A stretch of DNA of 64,000 nt, from contig CM029369.1 in NCBI GenBank assembly GCA_017165825.1, forward strand, positions 15,773,994-15,837,993. The letters are read 5' to 3'. The position numbers and the translations under genes are program-made. Positions within the stretch are counted from its first letter, which is position 1; the number at the start of each line of letters is the position of its first letter. The notes below the pieces were generated by a model, which did not search any database, was not told the origin of the DNA, and worked only from the letters and a program-made list of their open reading frames with translations. Shown piece by piece: positions 13,601 through 28,744 of the stretch. The stretch comes from Hepsetus odoe (taxonomy: Eukaryota; Chordata; Actinopteri; Characiformes; Hepsetidae).

Positions 13601-16600
13601 CATCAAGAAAATACTGAAAAGAACCTTGCAGCAGAGATTATATATACTAGTTTTATCCAGATGATCTGTTGTCACGTGTATGCCAAAGCCAACTGTGGTA
13701 AACAGTGTTATGGCAGTTGTTTTGGAAAAGACATTTTAACATTAATCAAGCATGTTCAGACCAGGGAACTTTGTCCTTACTACAATAAACTTTTAGAGAT
13801 GATGAAAGCCTGGTACATTTTTATGTGTGTGAATGTGTGTGTGGTCATATACTCCCCAGACTATCAAATGTTTGTTTCTGTGGAGAGCATTCTGGCCAAT
13901 TACCACTGGAGACTAGGGGTTTCTTTCACACTCTCAGATCCCCCGGCAATTAGGGAGAGAAGACTCCCACAATCCAAGCCCACTTAAGTGCCAAACCCAG
14001 AGCCCAGATTAGTTCAGTTGACCCGGCCTGAGGGAAACATTACCCACTTCGTGTAGGAGTAAAAGACATCACAGTGCCAGACAGCATGAAAGGGCTCCAC
14101 TGAACACTGATCCATAGAAGCTTTCATGGCGGACCAAAAGAGCAGCAGTGATGTTCAACAATGCTCACCCGGCTATTCACCATATTAAGTGAATCTGGCC
14201 TGAATCCCTGCATGCTTCATTAATCATATGACAGCTGTAGCAGACCTGGAGAGAGGCTGCCTGAACTGGGTCATTCAAGAGACCATGTCTTGTGATTAAA
14301 GAATTTTAAGATTAACCTGGGCTAATATCACAACACAGATTTAGCAGACAGGTAGTGTTAAGTTCAATACAAAGTTTTTGAATAGTATAGACAGGTCTTC
14401 ACAATCAACATATTTGTAAAAGTGGACCTTAAAGGAAATTAAGAATATTCCTGACATAATGTGAGGACTTGACCCAAGCTATAAAGATTTGACACTTCTG
14501 GCAAGTGGTGAAAGGGCCATAAAATTAACTGACTGGTCAGCAAAAGACAAAACCAAAACATAAATGAATTCCAGCATCAGCAGCCATAAACATATGTACA
14601 TAATGTTCTTAAGCTAATCCTTTATATATTTGTCTTTTTGAAGCTGTATGAACTAATGACCCGTAACATGCTTTCTGTCGTGAATCTGCACTTATGATTA
14701 AAATCCCTAATAAGGCCACAGAGAGATATGTCCCAATTTAAATGCTAATAGTGTAGAACGTCCTGAGTGGTTAAACCTTAGACTGCCCCCACCTTCTCAT
14801 AGTACTTGACCTCGTAGTCCAGGATGATACCATTGGGTCTTTCTGGCTCCAGCCAGGATAGTGAGATGCTGTTTCGGGATGTTCTGTCCTTCCTGATGAC
14901 CGTGACTGGAGATGGAGCTGCAAAGAAAGACAAAATGAAAAGGGAGAGAGAAAGAGAGGGAGAAGGGTTGAGAGAGCGAAAAAGAGGATTAGCTTCTTCC
15001 ACTCTGCCTGGGACTGCATTACATGAACATAGAGCTGAAGTTCACAGGAAGTTCAGCGGACATTTTGATCCCACTATTTGCATCCTGTGAATTGGTTCCT
15101 TTTGACCTAATTGAGTTTGCTCTCCAGTGGGAGGGCAGTTGCAAAGTTGGGAAAATTGAGCATATAAAGACACAATGATGCAGTCACTATAATTTGTTTT
15201 ATCAGTCAATGGCTGGTATTGCTTTTTCAAAGAAAAGAGGCCACTGAATATGCAAACAGACTGCAAACAGGCCATTCTTAATCTCTCAGTCATTAAGAAA
15301 CATGCAATCTAAACATCAGTCTCTCATATGTCTCACTGCTCCGGCACTTCACATGGTCTCAATCTGTGATCATAATTCAAGTCAGAGTTCCACGCCTCCA
15401 TACTCCGATCTGCTTGCTTTCTATCATCTTTTTTTTTTTCGTTTTTTTTACAGCTCTATAATTGGAAGGCGGCATGGAGGCCGTGAGTGCATCTGAACGG
15501 CCCATGTTTTAATTTTATTAGACCACAGGAAAAACATGTTGTTCTTTGAAATGTTCAAGCTTTTCTTGATTGTGATTATACAATTCTGGATGTCTTTTTT
15601 TTTCTTAGAATCTTTTGTTACTGTTAAAGGATCCAGATGGATTCAGTCTGTTGATGGTTAGACTCCTACTCAGCATTCTAATAAAGTATTATTAATGCTT
15701 TATAGTGGCCACAATATATATTAGGCAAGATTTATGTTATAAATACAAAAGGGTATTTGAGACTGTGTATCCTCAGCTTTATGCCGATGTTCATGGGCAC
15801 AAAGCACATGCAGTTCAGTCAAAAAGAGTCTGAATTCTCTGTGAACATGCAAATGTGGCCTCTGTATGCAACAGAATAGAATATTTGCTTCCAAAATTAC
15901 AAGAGGACGCCACCTCAATAACATTTTACTAGAACCCATAACCTGCATTAGATTAAAACCAGATTAAGAAGTGCTGGTATTTACAGGTGTGGCCAGCAGT
16001 AGTGCCTCACCACTTTGTTACGAGAGAGCCCCAGACATAAACATTTGTAAATGATCTTTGTGGAAGTAATGACAATCTGCAGATCACTCAATGAGTAAAT
16101 GTCCTCCACATGTCTTGAAAAACTGGCTTTTGGGAGAAAAACACCCAGTATGGATGCATCTGGGACTAGACCCTTGCACAGACCCTGCCTTTCTTTCCCC
16201 TGCTCCCCTTTCTTTCCCCGGCTCTCAGCAGTTGGGATAGGATCTGGCAACCAAGATATAACAATTTGTTAGAAAAAATCCTCATTTTCCTACCTAACAG
16301 GCCAGCAAACCTAATCTTCCCATGCTAAAAATGATTTAGTCCAGAGAGATAATAAAAAAAAAACAGCTTTGTTAAAAATCCACATCCTGTCCTGGCAGGA
16401 ACGAGCTGGAGACCATGGTTTGCCTGACAACACCCTGTCAAAATGGCGGAACACAAACATTTAAAAGCTGTTGAGAGCAAGAGGAGAGCAGTGTCCTAAC
16501 ACACACAGTGAAGCTTACATGTGCTGTCTCATTGGGGCTGCATTGCATATGCTAGCAGTGTTTAGAGTGGGCTGCGCTGACATCCCTGAGAGTCCCTTGT

Positions 16601-19600
16601 AAATGCACTCTTTGACAGCGAGTGCAGCTGCACAGTAAAAAGCGGCAGGTTGTTGTTCACACATCTATCTCCTGCATCCATTTGCATTTTATAGGATGAT
16701 CAAGGTAGCTAGATTGTTTGTCCAAGGTCGAGGGAGTAGAACTATGGCGAAAAGGGGTCATGATCTCAACTCTTTTGCACTCTCTGAAAGAGTCTAATGT
16801 TGAAATGGAATACCCATTTAGATCTACTGTTTACACTGAGCTAAGAGAAGCCAAAACGGAGAGAGCTTTTCAGCCAAGCAATGTCTCTGCATTCCATAGC
16901 AAATGCAATCACAATGGAATGAAATGGAGACAAGCTTTATAGTGTGAGATATATAATGTGCCCATGAATAGTGAGACTGGTTAGGTACCCGAGTGTGTAG
17001 AAACACAAATGCACCATTCAAAATAACTGCACACATGATGCTTCACACCTCTCTCACTATTTATGCAATGTCTACCTATCACCATATGGAAGCTTTTTTA
17101 CATATGCCACTCTTAAACAGAAAGACTGTATGTCTCCATAAAATATTTGGCATGACTGGGCAATTTAGTGCAACTTTAAAGTACACTTCATTTTTCCTGA
17201 AAAAATTAAATGAATAAGAGTACATTATGTGTCCTTCTCAAAAACATTTTATGGAACATCTGGGTTTGAAAATCACTGCTTTGAAAGATCACAGATGTGA
17301 CAACACAAAGAAAGCTAGAACCACAAAGGTATAAGCGGAACACATTAAGCTTTGACAAAAAACAAATTGGGATTGTGAGACCAGTGCGGCAACTAAATAC
17401 TTAAATATGAATAATGCAACGATTGTAAAAACAAATTGAGGCAATAATATATATTTACAAGTAATAAGTAGATTTCATAATTGTGGAACCACATGCCACA
17501 AACCTTCTCTTATTATTCAGAATGCATCAGTGTCTAGAGAGCATGAACTGATTCTGTATAGACAAAAGGTTAGCAAAGCACATCTCCAGCCTCCACTCTA
17601 TGACAGTAGGGATTTTATAAGGTTTAGAGCAAAGTCAACTGCTCCCTACGGAAAGAAGAGTGCAAAACTATCAATCGTTAGCCTTTGATCTACAGGAGTC
17701 CTCTGCCTACTATTTTATGACACCAAACTCCAGAGCCTATAAGCTGTGCTAAATCACTCACCAGGCCTTGTACTTATAATATAAAAGACAAAGCAGGACT
17801 GACAGAGGAGGCAGAGGCCAGGGAACACATAACTGCTCATCTCAACCAAAGCAACTGCTTGAATGGAAGGCAGATGGTGCTTTATTCAGTCTGCGTAGTA
17901 ATTTGAGGAGTCATGGCCTCCACTTATGGACGCCAGAATGTAGGCAGATATATGCACAAACAGCTCTGATAGTATGAGAATCATCAGAAGGCAGGATCAA
18001 AATTAGCCATGCTGAGAAATAAAATGCCTCTTTTCTCCTATCCAGTTGGAAAGCTGAGCTTTGTTGTACATTGCTGCCAAGAAACTGAATCCTATTTATG
18101 AATATGTGACCACCAATCCTGGAGGGAAAAGAAGGCATGACATTGATGGTGAACAAAAAAGATTTTGCAGGGGAGGTGTTTCCTATCACTATTTTTATTG
18201 TGGGATATGGTTGCTATGAGTTGGCACCATTACTGATTTTCTTGAGTAGATAAAGTTGTAAAAACTCACCTGCTTGATTGGTAGTTATGGTGACAGCAGC
18301 ATACTGGCGCAGTGCAGAGGCAAGATGGGAAACTCCATTCTGTGCCTCAATCTCAAATGTGTAGTTGGTGTGTGCCAACAGGTCTGCCACAGTGACCGTG
18401 GTGTTGATCAGGCCTGTGGCACGGGGGAGAAAGCGCACAACACCTCTGCAAGGCTCACACTGTTTGGTCCCTGTTAAACACCGCTTACACACCACATTAA
18501 AAGTAAGGTCTTTTCTGCCACCCATGTCTGCTGGCCAGCTCCAGTCCAGGATCACAGATGTCTCGTTAATGACTGAGATCACGTTCCGAGGGGCAGAAGG
18601 AGGACCTGATGAGAAAATGAAGCAAGTGAGCAAAACACAAGGATGTATGGATTGAAGGTGTAATATATGCAAGAAAGTTATTCTTAAGAATATGCAACTT
18701 TGAAGATGTTGTTCTTCTTATCTCATGCTTTGTTGAGAAAAATAAATTCAAGATTACGCTTAATCTCAACCTGACCGCTCCACACATGAATTCCTAATTC
18801 TTTAATGAACATTATTAATTTAGACTCCATAAGAAGAGTCTCATAGAACTCATTGAACAGGTAGACTTTGAAGAACGTTGTATCCACTAGACTTTGACTT
18901 GACGGCAAAAGCAGATTTCACATTCAAACTAGTTTTTACCTGTGGTCCAAAGAGTTTAATCTCAGGATAAAGTCATGAACAGGCTTTTTAATACATACAA
19001 CTAGTCTAACAATTAAATGATTTAATTTATTAATTTATATTTATGACGGCATAATGCCACTTTTTTGGAAGCGTTATCGGTACTGAAACCTTCAAACCTT
19101 CATCAGAGTAACCCAATGTGCTGTGGCCACAACTCAATCTGTGCCAGTTGAGCATCTAAAAGCAGGCTGTCTTGCCCATACTGCTCAAACACTATACTCT
19201 TAATGGAGAAACATGCATTTACACAGCTAACTAGATCACATCAAACCACGTTTCAGCTCGTTCAGGTAAAAGATTTGACTGGATTGCATTGGATTCATTT
19301 TTTCATTCATTCGATATCTGATCCAACAATTTCTGATAATATCAGGTCAGACCATAACCAAAGATGTTGATATGCCATATTTTATTTCTACTGAACATAT
19401 TTAAAATCTTTTTATACAAACTGGTTAAAAATCCTTGGTGCAGAGGCCTGGAAAAAAAAAAAAAAAACCCTACGCAAATGTGCTTCAGGATAATTTAGCC
19501 CGTATCTACACCACCACTTGTCAGTTTGGTTTTAGTCTGAAACAGCATTAAATCAACCTTGGTTGAGTACCCCAGGATGTACCCCGTTATCCACTTAATA

Positions 19601-22600
19601 ATTACTTGCATTATTAACAATTAGCTTCCCTTTGCCGTTTTCTGAGGAAAGAATTATGGAACACATGACTCAACATATTTAAAATGAAGTTGATTTATGT
19701 TTTACAGCACAGCATTGTGAATATGTATGAACATTTCTTTTGCAGATGAACAGGAATAATAAAATGTGAAGTCATTTCAATATCAGAAGGATAAGAAAGA
19801 CAAAAGTCGGATTCAGTCCACAGAAGCAGAAACATAAACCATCCTGTCTGCTTGCAAGTCAGAGGGAAAAAGTGGAAATGTGTTGAGGGTTAACATCTTT
19901 GCTAGAGCACAGCGTCCTTTGATCCGAACTTATAATAGAAATCACAGTGTGCCAGTTAACGTTAACAGACTGGCTAGCCTGCCAGCAGGTGGATGTGAGG
20001 TGTGCTGGAGTAAGCCATCCATTACACACACACAAACCCTTCTGACAGGCAGCTCAGCTCCCTGCCCACAGAGATGTGAATACAGCATTCAGGTCCACTC
20101 CAGCCTAAAATTACCACCAGAGCCTCAACACTGGAACCACAACACAATTTGGTCCCATGACTTTGAGAGTATGAAATATGAGTTCTGTTTGCAGGTTTTT
20201 GATAAATATTCCAAATATGTAACATATTTATTCCTTTCTACTGTAGACATTTTTCTCACATGGAGGATTTATGCTTTTGAATATACAAGCTTTATGGGCT
20301 CATAAAAAGAGACAGGCAGAAATAAACAGGTCTATTTATACATACTAAAAGCAGGCATAAATATGGGTGCCTTTGAAACGACTGACAAGTGAGTGATCAC
20401 AGTCCTCGGCAGAATCCAACACAGACAATGTATATATATTTGATGATCATTTATGGAATGGATAAATTTGTAAGGAATTTTGGATGAAATGCAGAATTTA
20501 AAAACAAAAAAACTATAAATGCATGACATACTGAAATTAAACTCACATAAACTATTGCGTTTTTCCTGTACTACTTTAACCTTTCTTTTAAGCATTATTA
20601 ATGGAAACAATGATAAAAACACAATGTCACCTGTCAAAAACTGAAACAGGATTTGGCTGCAAAGGCCCTCGTGGAAACAAACATTTAGAATAGCTTTTGA
20701 CAGTGGAAACAAATGTGACGCATATCAGCATAGCATGACCTAATGCACAGACCACTTTAGATGTCACATAAGACACACTTTATTAAACTTGGCCTCAGGA
20801 TTCAACATGCATGCTGCAGTTTTACGTGATCTGAATCAACACTGATAGCAAAACCATAATTTATGGATAATGTGTTTTGGAATGCTTGGCACTGGTTGTG
20901 TGCATCTGTGTACCATCTGCATCCTTGTCTATAAAAGAGAACGGGTTAGCTCACTCCACGGCGAAGGCCCAGGGCAACCCACTGGGTTACAACAGTTAAA
21001 AAATAAACAAACAAAGCCTTTTCTCCAAGGGGCTGCATGGACCAAGTTGTGGAGGATCAGAAGCTTTGTGAGATTTGAGCCAACACAAATTCATCAATCC
21101 CAAAACAAACACCATTAACCACAGGACTTAAGAGAGTCGTTTTAAGATCGCTTCAGAGCAGTATGCCTGAACTGATGTAAGGGGTGTCTATAAAATGACA
21201 TAAGACTCAAACAACTCTGATGATTTGGTGAAGCAAGGGCCTGTCTAGATCTGAGATATATTTCGGTGTTCCTCATGCAACCAAAGTCATGCACACTATG
21301 CTAAAACTACACTAAAGCAGGCTGCAGCTGCAGGTTCACGATAAGGGTGTGTTGAGGAATACATACGAGTGCAGGCCATTGAAACAGGGTCCCCATCTGA
21401 TCGGAAGTAGTTCTTCTCACAGCTGCAGTGCACGGCGCCCTCCTGGTGTGTGTAGCTGTGCGGGGGACACTTGGAACACTTCACATTCCCAGAGGAGGCC
21501 TTATAGAAGCCAGGCCGGCAGGCTGTGGAGACAAACAGAAGTGGAAGACAAATTAGGATGCTGGGAGACTTTTGCCAACAGAGTCATCCATTACCCCATT
21601 ACCACGCTGCCACATTTAATGGACTGAATCATTTCACATGACCATATGCATCAGCAGACACACTGCAAAGACTTTTAATCATCTGAATTTAATTCACAGA
21701 TACACCCAAGGCACAGAGATTGTCTATGTGTGAATGTCCATACTGAATGTGTGAAGAGAATGTGGAGTGCGAGTTTACTCCTCTTAGAAGGAGGGGTGGG
21801 CTAAGTGGGTGCCAAGCTGAAGCCTAGTGACAAAACAAATTTAAAAATGACTATTCTTTCCCTTTAGCGACACGTCCAGGGGATGTTGCATGAATTATGC
21901 AAATATACCTCTTAAAATGGAAAAAAGCTCTCTTAAAATATCTTTGGTATTAAACTGTACTCAGCAGCTCATCCATTCCTATTCATGAGAATTCCATTTC
22001 ATTACCCAAAATGAAGGGGGGAAATCACAACGAGCCAGTTAATTACAGGGGCTCATACTGATCTGCATTCCTATCCCCTCTTTTTCCAAGGTTCAATTCT
22101 TGTCATTTGATACAGCTGGCTTTCAAGTCAGAAAAAAAGATTATTTTACACCAAATTCAATTTCACTTCATGGCCAAGCTCCTTTCTGGCTTTTACTTCA
22201 GTAAAGCAATGGGAGAAGAACTGGATTCTACCTCACTGGGAAAGCAGTATGAGAGATCATTTGAACAAATAACACACTGTCCTTCCAAACCTGCCGGCCT
22301 GTCACCAGCAGAGGTGTGATGGTTATTACACAGTGTCCCACACTTGCAACCTACTAGTAGGCACCTGAAATGTTCTTGCTTCCTCAAAGTGGCCATGCTG
22401 TATTCTGCACGAGTTGAGCAGGGATGGCAGAAGCCCGTGTGTGATATTTGAGAAATCAGGTTTACATTAACCCACTGCTCCTCTGAGGCTCCCCCAGGCA
22501 CCGTAGAAAACCAAGCTGACAAAAAATCAGCAGCGTCTATTAGGCTGAGTTATGGGAAATCAAATGTGACGCAGTGTTTCCTTGGCAAATTGGCAAACAC

Positions 22601-23454
22601 ACAGTCTCAAATGAGATAAACACGCAGCATAGAACAGCCAGAATACACTTCACTGCGGGACTGTTGGTTTCTGAAAACAGCAACAGGAAGACAAATTTAT
22701 TTAGTGCTTATCCTTGCATGTTTACCAAACGTCATTTCATGAGGAGTTGATTATTTGTAAGATCATTTATTTAGAGATGGAATTAGAAGCAAAAAATAAA
22801 AGGTAGAACTAAACATGGACGCATTGTGTGTATATAGTCTGTTATTCTGAGACTGGTCATTTGCAAGTAATATATTAAAAATGAAAAGATTATGAAAAAA
22901 CTTGGTTTGAGCTGTTTACAGGTAAAAACTGATGTTACTAGAAACCAGAAAAAGAAAGTGACTATATTTAAGAATGGGTGCATTTAAAAGTGAAATGTTT
23001 TAAAAGTATAAAGACAAAAATATACTTGAGAGAAGGTTAAAAAGCCTCTACATTGTATTGTGTACATATTTAAGTATATTAAACCCAAATTAAGAGTAGA
23101 CACTAAAAGCCAGCATTTTTTATCATGGTGCGTCATGCAGTGACATAGGTTGAGAGTCCAGATCACTCATTTTAACTGGGTCATAACTTTATGAAACAAT
23201 GGGAGGTTACATGTTCTTCATAATATATTGATATAATATGTATTTAGTAGAACAAAAATGTTTAAAGATGGCTTGTTAAATTATGAGGTTTATTCTGGTT
23301 GTGGGTTAACCAATTAAGTTGACCCAACATGCTAATAAGAAGAACTTCATTATGACAGTTTCTTGAAATCATCAGTGACCTGTAGGAAGATGAATCTCTT
23401 GTGGTATAATTTCAACATCAGCTAACAACACTATCATTAAAGGTAACAGTAAAG

Positions 23455-23506
<52 letters not shown>

Positions 23507-26500
23507 TGCAGACGATGACCAACCCTACTTGTTATGGAATGTAAAGTTTTTTTTTCCCCATCAGTTATGCTAGTGCTTGTCCTAGACAGCTCTTTAAAGT
23601 CTGAGTGGCAATCAATCAGGGTGACATCTCCTCTCATTTCTCACAGTCTGCATAATGGCAATGAATGACTTTAACCAGCAGTCTCCACTTTCTCTACAGT
23701 GCAAATGCTGCTCAGCTGTTTCAAGAGGCTCTAGTCTAAGAGTTTGTGAAGACATCAGCAAGTGTGTCTTTAAGAAGTCTTGTCCGCTAGGAAGTGACTA
23801 ACCTATTCTGGCAATGGGAACATGTGTGAATGTGTATGACTGTGTGTGTGTTTGTCTGAGAGAGAGAAAGAGAGAGAGAAAGAGGGATAGAGAGCAAGTG
23901 GGTGCTGTTATTGATTGCACGTGTGCTGTGAAGAGACACTGGAGCTGAGTCTTAGGCTAACAGGCAGTGAGAGGGAGCGAAGCGGCTGTGCAGAGCCACA
24001 GAGGTGATTTCTCATCCATGCCTTTCCCAGCATGTTCTACACACACTCGGTCTTCATATGGACCCACAGAAACTCTCTCTGGAGCTGCGCTTAATCAGGA
24101 CATGACAGATGATCTTATTATTTTGTCGATCTCCTCTTTGTTATTTTGAAAGTGTTTGATGGTGGAGCACCGAAGGACCACCAGGAATCTGAGGAGCGAA
24201 AGAAAACTGTTCACCGCATTTTGTAATACATGCTGTTCACATTTCATTATAGTGTATGCTGTCAGTTTATTATGTGTTGTCATGTTTGCTAACAATAATA
24301 AGCTATTCAGGGCTTGTCAAAAGTTTGGGCACATTCACGCTTTTTTTAAATCATAAATGAGCAGTTTGCAACAGCTACAACAATACAATACCATATTTAG
24401 AAACATTAGCACTACTATCCTAAAAATAATGCCACAGCCCACACGACTGACCCCTTTGCTGAGATGTACTCACAGCATTCAAACATTTGAGCTATTTAAA
24501 CCATCAGTGGGCCCAAACTGTTTAAAAACATTTATTAAATAATAACTCAGAAAAGATGTTAAATTATTATTACATATATGTTTTGCTCTTCTTTAAATGC
24601 CAAAAATGTAATAGAAATGTGCAATGTATGTTATATGCCTGTATGTTTGGTATTGATTGCTTCTCAGTTGGAGGGTGGCCTAGTGGTTAGGGCGTTGGCC
24701 ACATGATCGGAGGATCGGGGGTTCAAACCCCTTCCCAATGGGTTGCCCTGAGGTACCCTTGAGCAAGGTGCCGTCCCCGTCTTGCTCCTCCCTGCGATGG
24801 GCTGGCGACCTGTCCAGGGTGCGTCCTCGCCCTGTGTGCGCTGGGTTGGACGCCAGCGTGACCCCGTTTGGGACAAGCGGCAGATAATGGATGGATGGAT
24901 GCTTCTCAGTTCAGAAGCCAAGAAAAGATTAATTACATGGCAAATGTTCTTTTTTACACCACTCATATGATGTATAACAAAATTTTTTCAAAGCCTTGAA
25001 ACAAAAGCAGAAGAGCTTTCCTTATATCAGCAACTGCTGATGTGTAAGAGACATCTCCCAACAGACTGCTATTCAACAGCTCCAAATCAATCAATAGAAA
25101 TATAGTACGAACAAGACAGAAGGTGCTGGTTGGTTTAGTTTACCACAGGGTCCTTACTGCAGCTTCCAGTGACTGAGAGGCTACAGGGAACAAATGCATT
25201 AATTCAGCAGCTCCTGTTCAGATTAATTGTCTGTGAAACTGAATCCGACTGTCTGTCTCAGCAGAAGGGCCTGCTGTAGACACTTTTTTCTGGGGCTGGA
25301 GAATAAAGGCCAGGTCACAAATCCACTCCAAATGGCACTCAGAATGGTCTAAATGTCTGGCATATAATAAGCAAACTCAACACGGCTTTTCCCAAAACAA
25401 ATATTTTGTCTGGTCCAGGCAAAAAATAAGCATTTTTGACATAAATTTGACAAATGTCACAAAATACCTTTATCTATAATTTATCTGAGGATATATCAGG
25501 ACTCTGAACAGATATTTTGGTCTTTGGAGAAATAAGGTAAGATACATGCATGTAAATTTAAAGTATTCTTAAAACCTGAAAATTGTTTTTAGAGGTTATT
25601 TGTGAAAAGTAGCTTAAAGTGAAAGTCATTGTTACCAACTGTGTGCTAGTGTAATGGGAAAAGCATCTAACCCAATTAAAGCAAATGGATGGGTTTCATC
25701 TCCTGTCTTAATCGCATTACAACCAGCACTGACACCTCTGAAGCTTTCTACTCAGGTGACCTTTGACCACAATCAATGCTTGCCTGCCACCACCAGAATG
25801 TGCACATCTTCCAAGCGCATTTGAATTGCACACCAAATTTGTTTTGCGTCTTTGCGTTTCAACATATTTCTGCGCTGAGCTCCACTGGGACTAAATCACT
25901 AGTTCCAAGGATTCGAGAAAATGAGTACACTGCCTTGTAAACATGCCAATAAGCCAAGAGGGACTCTGGATGATAAACAAATAGAAAAGCATACATGGAA
26001 ACAACTGCACAAAAAGAGAAAAACAAACTTGCTAGGAATCAACAACCACAGTCATGTACTCACATGCGCACATGTTCATATAAAGACGCACATGCGCACC
26101 CACGGACAGACACATAAATCATAGATCCAAAAGCTTAGCCTTGCATTCACATGAGCTATCTTGCACTCAGTGGTCCATTTGTAACCACGGGCACTTAGGA
26201 GAGCCCAGCTGCAGCGCAGAGAGAAAGCAAGCTGAAATGTGATCAGAGCACCTCAGTGAGCCACTGTTTGTCCTGGAGCCTGTACAATGGCACTCTCTGC
26301 GGAGAATGAGGCTACCTCAGCCTGAATCAATACACTCTGCCTTGTAAACAACTCCAGTGAAACCCCCCGTCACCAGAACACCCCGACCTTTTATAACAGG
26401 GCCCTTTTTTAGATGGAAAACAACCAGGAGCACCAATGTAAGGCCTGAAAATCTAAAAAGACAAAGTATGCCTAAAACATATTTTACCACATACTCAAAC

Positions 26501-28130
26501 TCCATTTTGTAGAATTATACTCCTAACAGGACCCGACTTCAAGAATAGTATGAAGAAGCCAAGAACTCTTGCTTTTGAGCATGTTTGAGAGCAAGACAAT
26601 AATTCTCCATCAGCTCTCATACTCTTTTTCATGGCGAAAGGAGAGGTCATAAGGTTTTGCTCCACTGCAGCCCTGCCAGAAGCAAAGAGAACGAGTAGTC
26701 CAAGGTGTTCACTAAACAAATGATTTCCTGGTTGCAGAGATTGGCTCCCTCCCTGTCTATTCCACAAGGTCAGAAGGACTTTTACCCCTCCTCTCTGTTT
26801 TTGTCCTCTCTTCTCCTCTCCCTCTACTTCTGCTTTTCCCTCATCCTCCCCAGTGGGGAGTAAAATTATATTTGATCAGCCGTCTTGCAGAAGAAGCATT
26901 CTTCAGTGTTAGGGATGGCAGGCAGTGCCATGAATGAATGAGCCATCACGGCCAATGTGCTAGAGAAGAATATTAGCATTGTAAAGTGCACGATGCTTCT
27001 GAAACTGTTTACAGCTCCTGAACATGTGTTTCCTCCCATCTTTCTCCTGCACATTACAATGGCAGTACTGTGCCCGCACCATCCCGAGCCGCTCATCAGA
27101 TGCCTTTCTCATTCAAATCAGGCCCCGGATCAGATTGCTTAATTGCGCAGTCCCGACCGCATGCTGCCAATTTTCCCAAAGTGAAGCTCCAAATGTGAAG
27201 AGACTCTTTGAGACCCTTTTGAAATGAATGAGCCTCCACTCCAGTGCCATTACCTTGTAGTTACCAGCACAAACACCAATCTAGGACCTGAAGAGGCTGA
27301 TATGAATTAGTACTCCACAGCTCTCATTCACCAGCTGGCACACTAACAAAGTGCATGTGTAATGTTTTTAGGTGTTTAGTTCTGATTAGTTTTGGCTGTG
27401 CTGAATGCACTGCAGTAAGGGCAACAATAAACATTTTGATCCCATCAGGAAAGTTGCAAAGCTCTTCTGCTTGCTTCAGATGGCTGAACTCTGCTCTAGG
27501 ATATGTTACAATTAAATGCCTTCCATGACTTATGAATGCTAAGCGGCTTTTTGCTAATAATGTGCAACAGTGGTGCAGTTTTAACACAACTATCACACAT
27601 GACAATTACTATCATTTAAAAATCAAGGTCTTTAAAGATATTTATACATTAATTACAGGCCAATGCAGTCTATTCCACTTCATAAATCTGTCAAAGTGAG
27701 TCACATTAACGTGCCTGTGCAGTAGTTAAGATTCAGTAATGACACAAATTAATGGATGTTAGAGCAGGTCAGTCAGATGGAGGGCCTTTGACAAAGCATA
27801 TTTCATCATTAGAGACCACAGCATGAGAAGATTTTAAAGCAGTGATGACAAATGTTGCTCAGGAGAAAAGCTCTGTCACCCTTACACCTCATTAAAAGCA
27901 AGACTTCCCATTCAGTAGCATACTAATGTCACCAAGGACATCAGTGTACTTAAGGTTTGCAAATGCTTTGCTTCATTAATGGAGATACCCCTAGCTCTAC
28001 CAAGGGTACCTAACTGTAACATCTCTGTTAGGCAGCAATTCCCATTTACACACTGTCATAGCAGCCAGTGGCCTTGCCGCAGGATACACACACATTAGGA
28101 TGGACAAATACACTGACAGGCACAGACCCA

Positions 28131-28172
<42 letters not shown>

Positions 28173-28708
28173 AGCCTCTAGGAAACTTTACCATGGCCCT
28201 AAAGTGATGCAATAACTGTAATAAAGACTGAGTTTGAAATCCATCAAATGCTATATGTGCTGAACAGACACACTGGGTGTTCAGACTCATACATATAAGC
28301 CTCCATCTTGGTTGTATGTGATGGCTGGATGCATGACTGTGGCTCTTGATCGGGAGGTCTGCTTAGTTTTACAATGTTGCAGCTAAGTAGTACAGCTTAA
28401 GAAATTCCCTAGCATCCTCAAAGGGTACAAAGTGGTTGAATGTTTGATAATGGGCACACAGGCTTAGCATGGCTTTCAGTGCCATTGTCAGCAGTTAAGG
28501 TCAAGAGAGTGTGCTCTGTGTCTGCAGAGCTTAGCTGTGTGCTCACAGCTGGCTGTGTGTGTATGGACTATAAACTAGATGAGGGGGGCAGCTGGAGGTT
28601 TGGCTGGCAACTGTGCTTGGCAACACATGTGTGCATACTGGGACCATCCAAACGGCACCCACACACAGTGACTAACATGTGATAGTGCGTGTACACACAC
28701 ATACAAAT

Positions 28709-28744
<36 letters not shown>

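Noticed and set aside
13535..13987. 150-codon plus-strand open frame in intron 6
   Set aside because: Low-complexity, no family resemblance, no promoter or splice evidence.
23457..23504. CRISPR-like or tandem-gene array
   Set aside because: The repeats are simple CA dinucleotides, typical of vertebrate genomes, without spacers.
24677..24735. A functional tRNA gene at the head of the SINE
   Set aside because: The A and B boxes are present, but the rest does not fold as a tRNA and it runs straight into a SINE body with a target duplication.
24664..24966. Open frames over the 24.7- and 42.2-kb SINEs
   Set aside because: SINEs do not encode protein; the shared peptides only reflect the repeated DNA.
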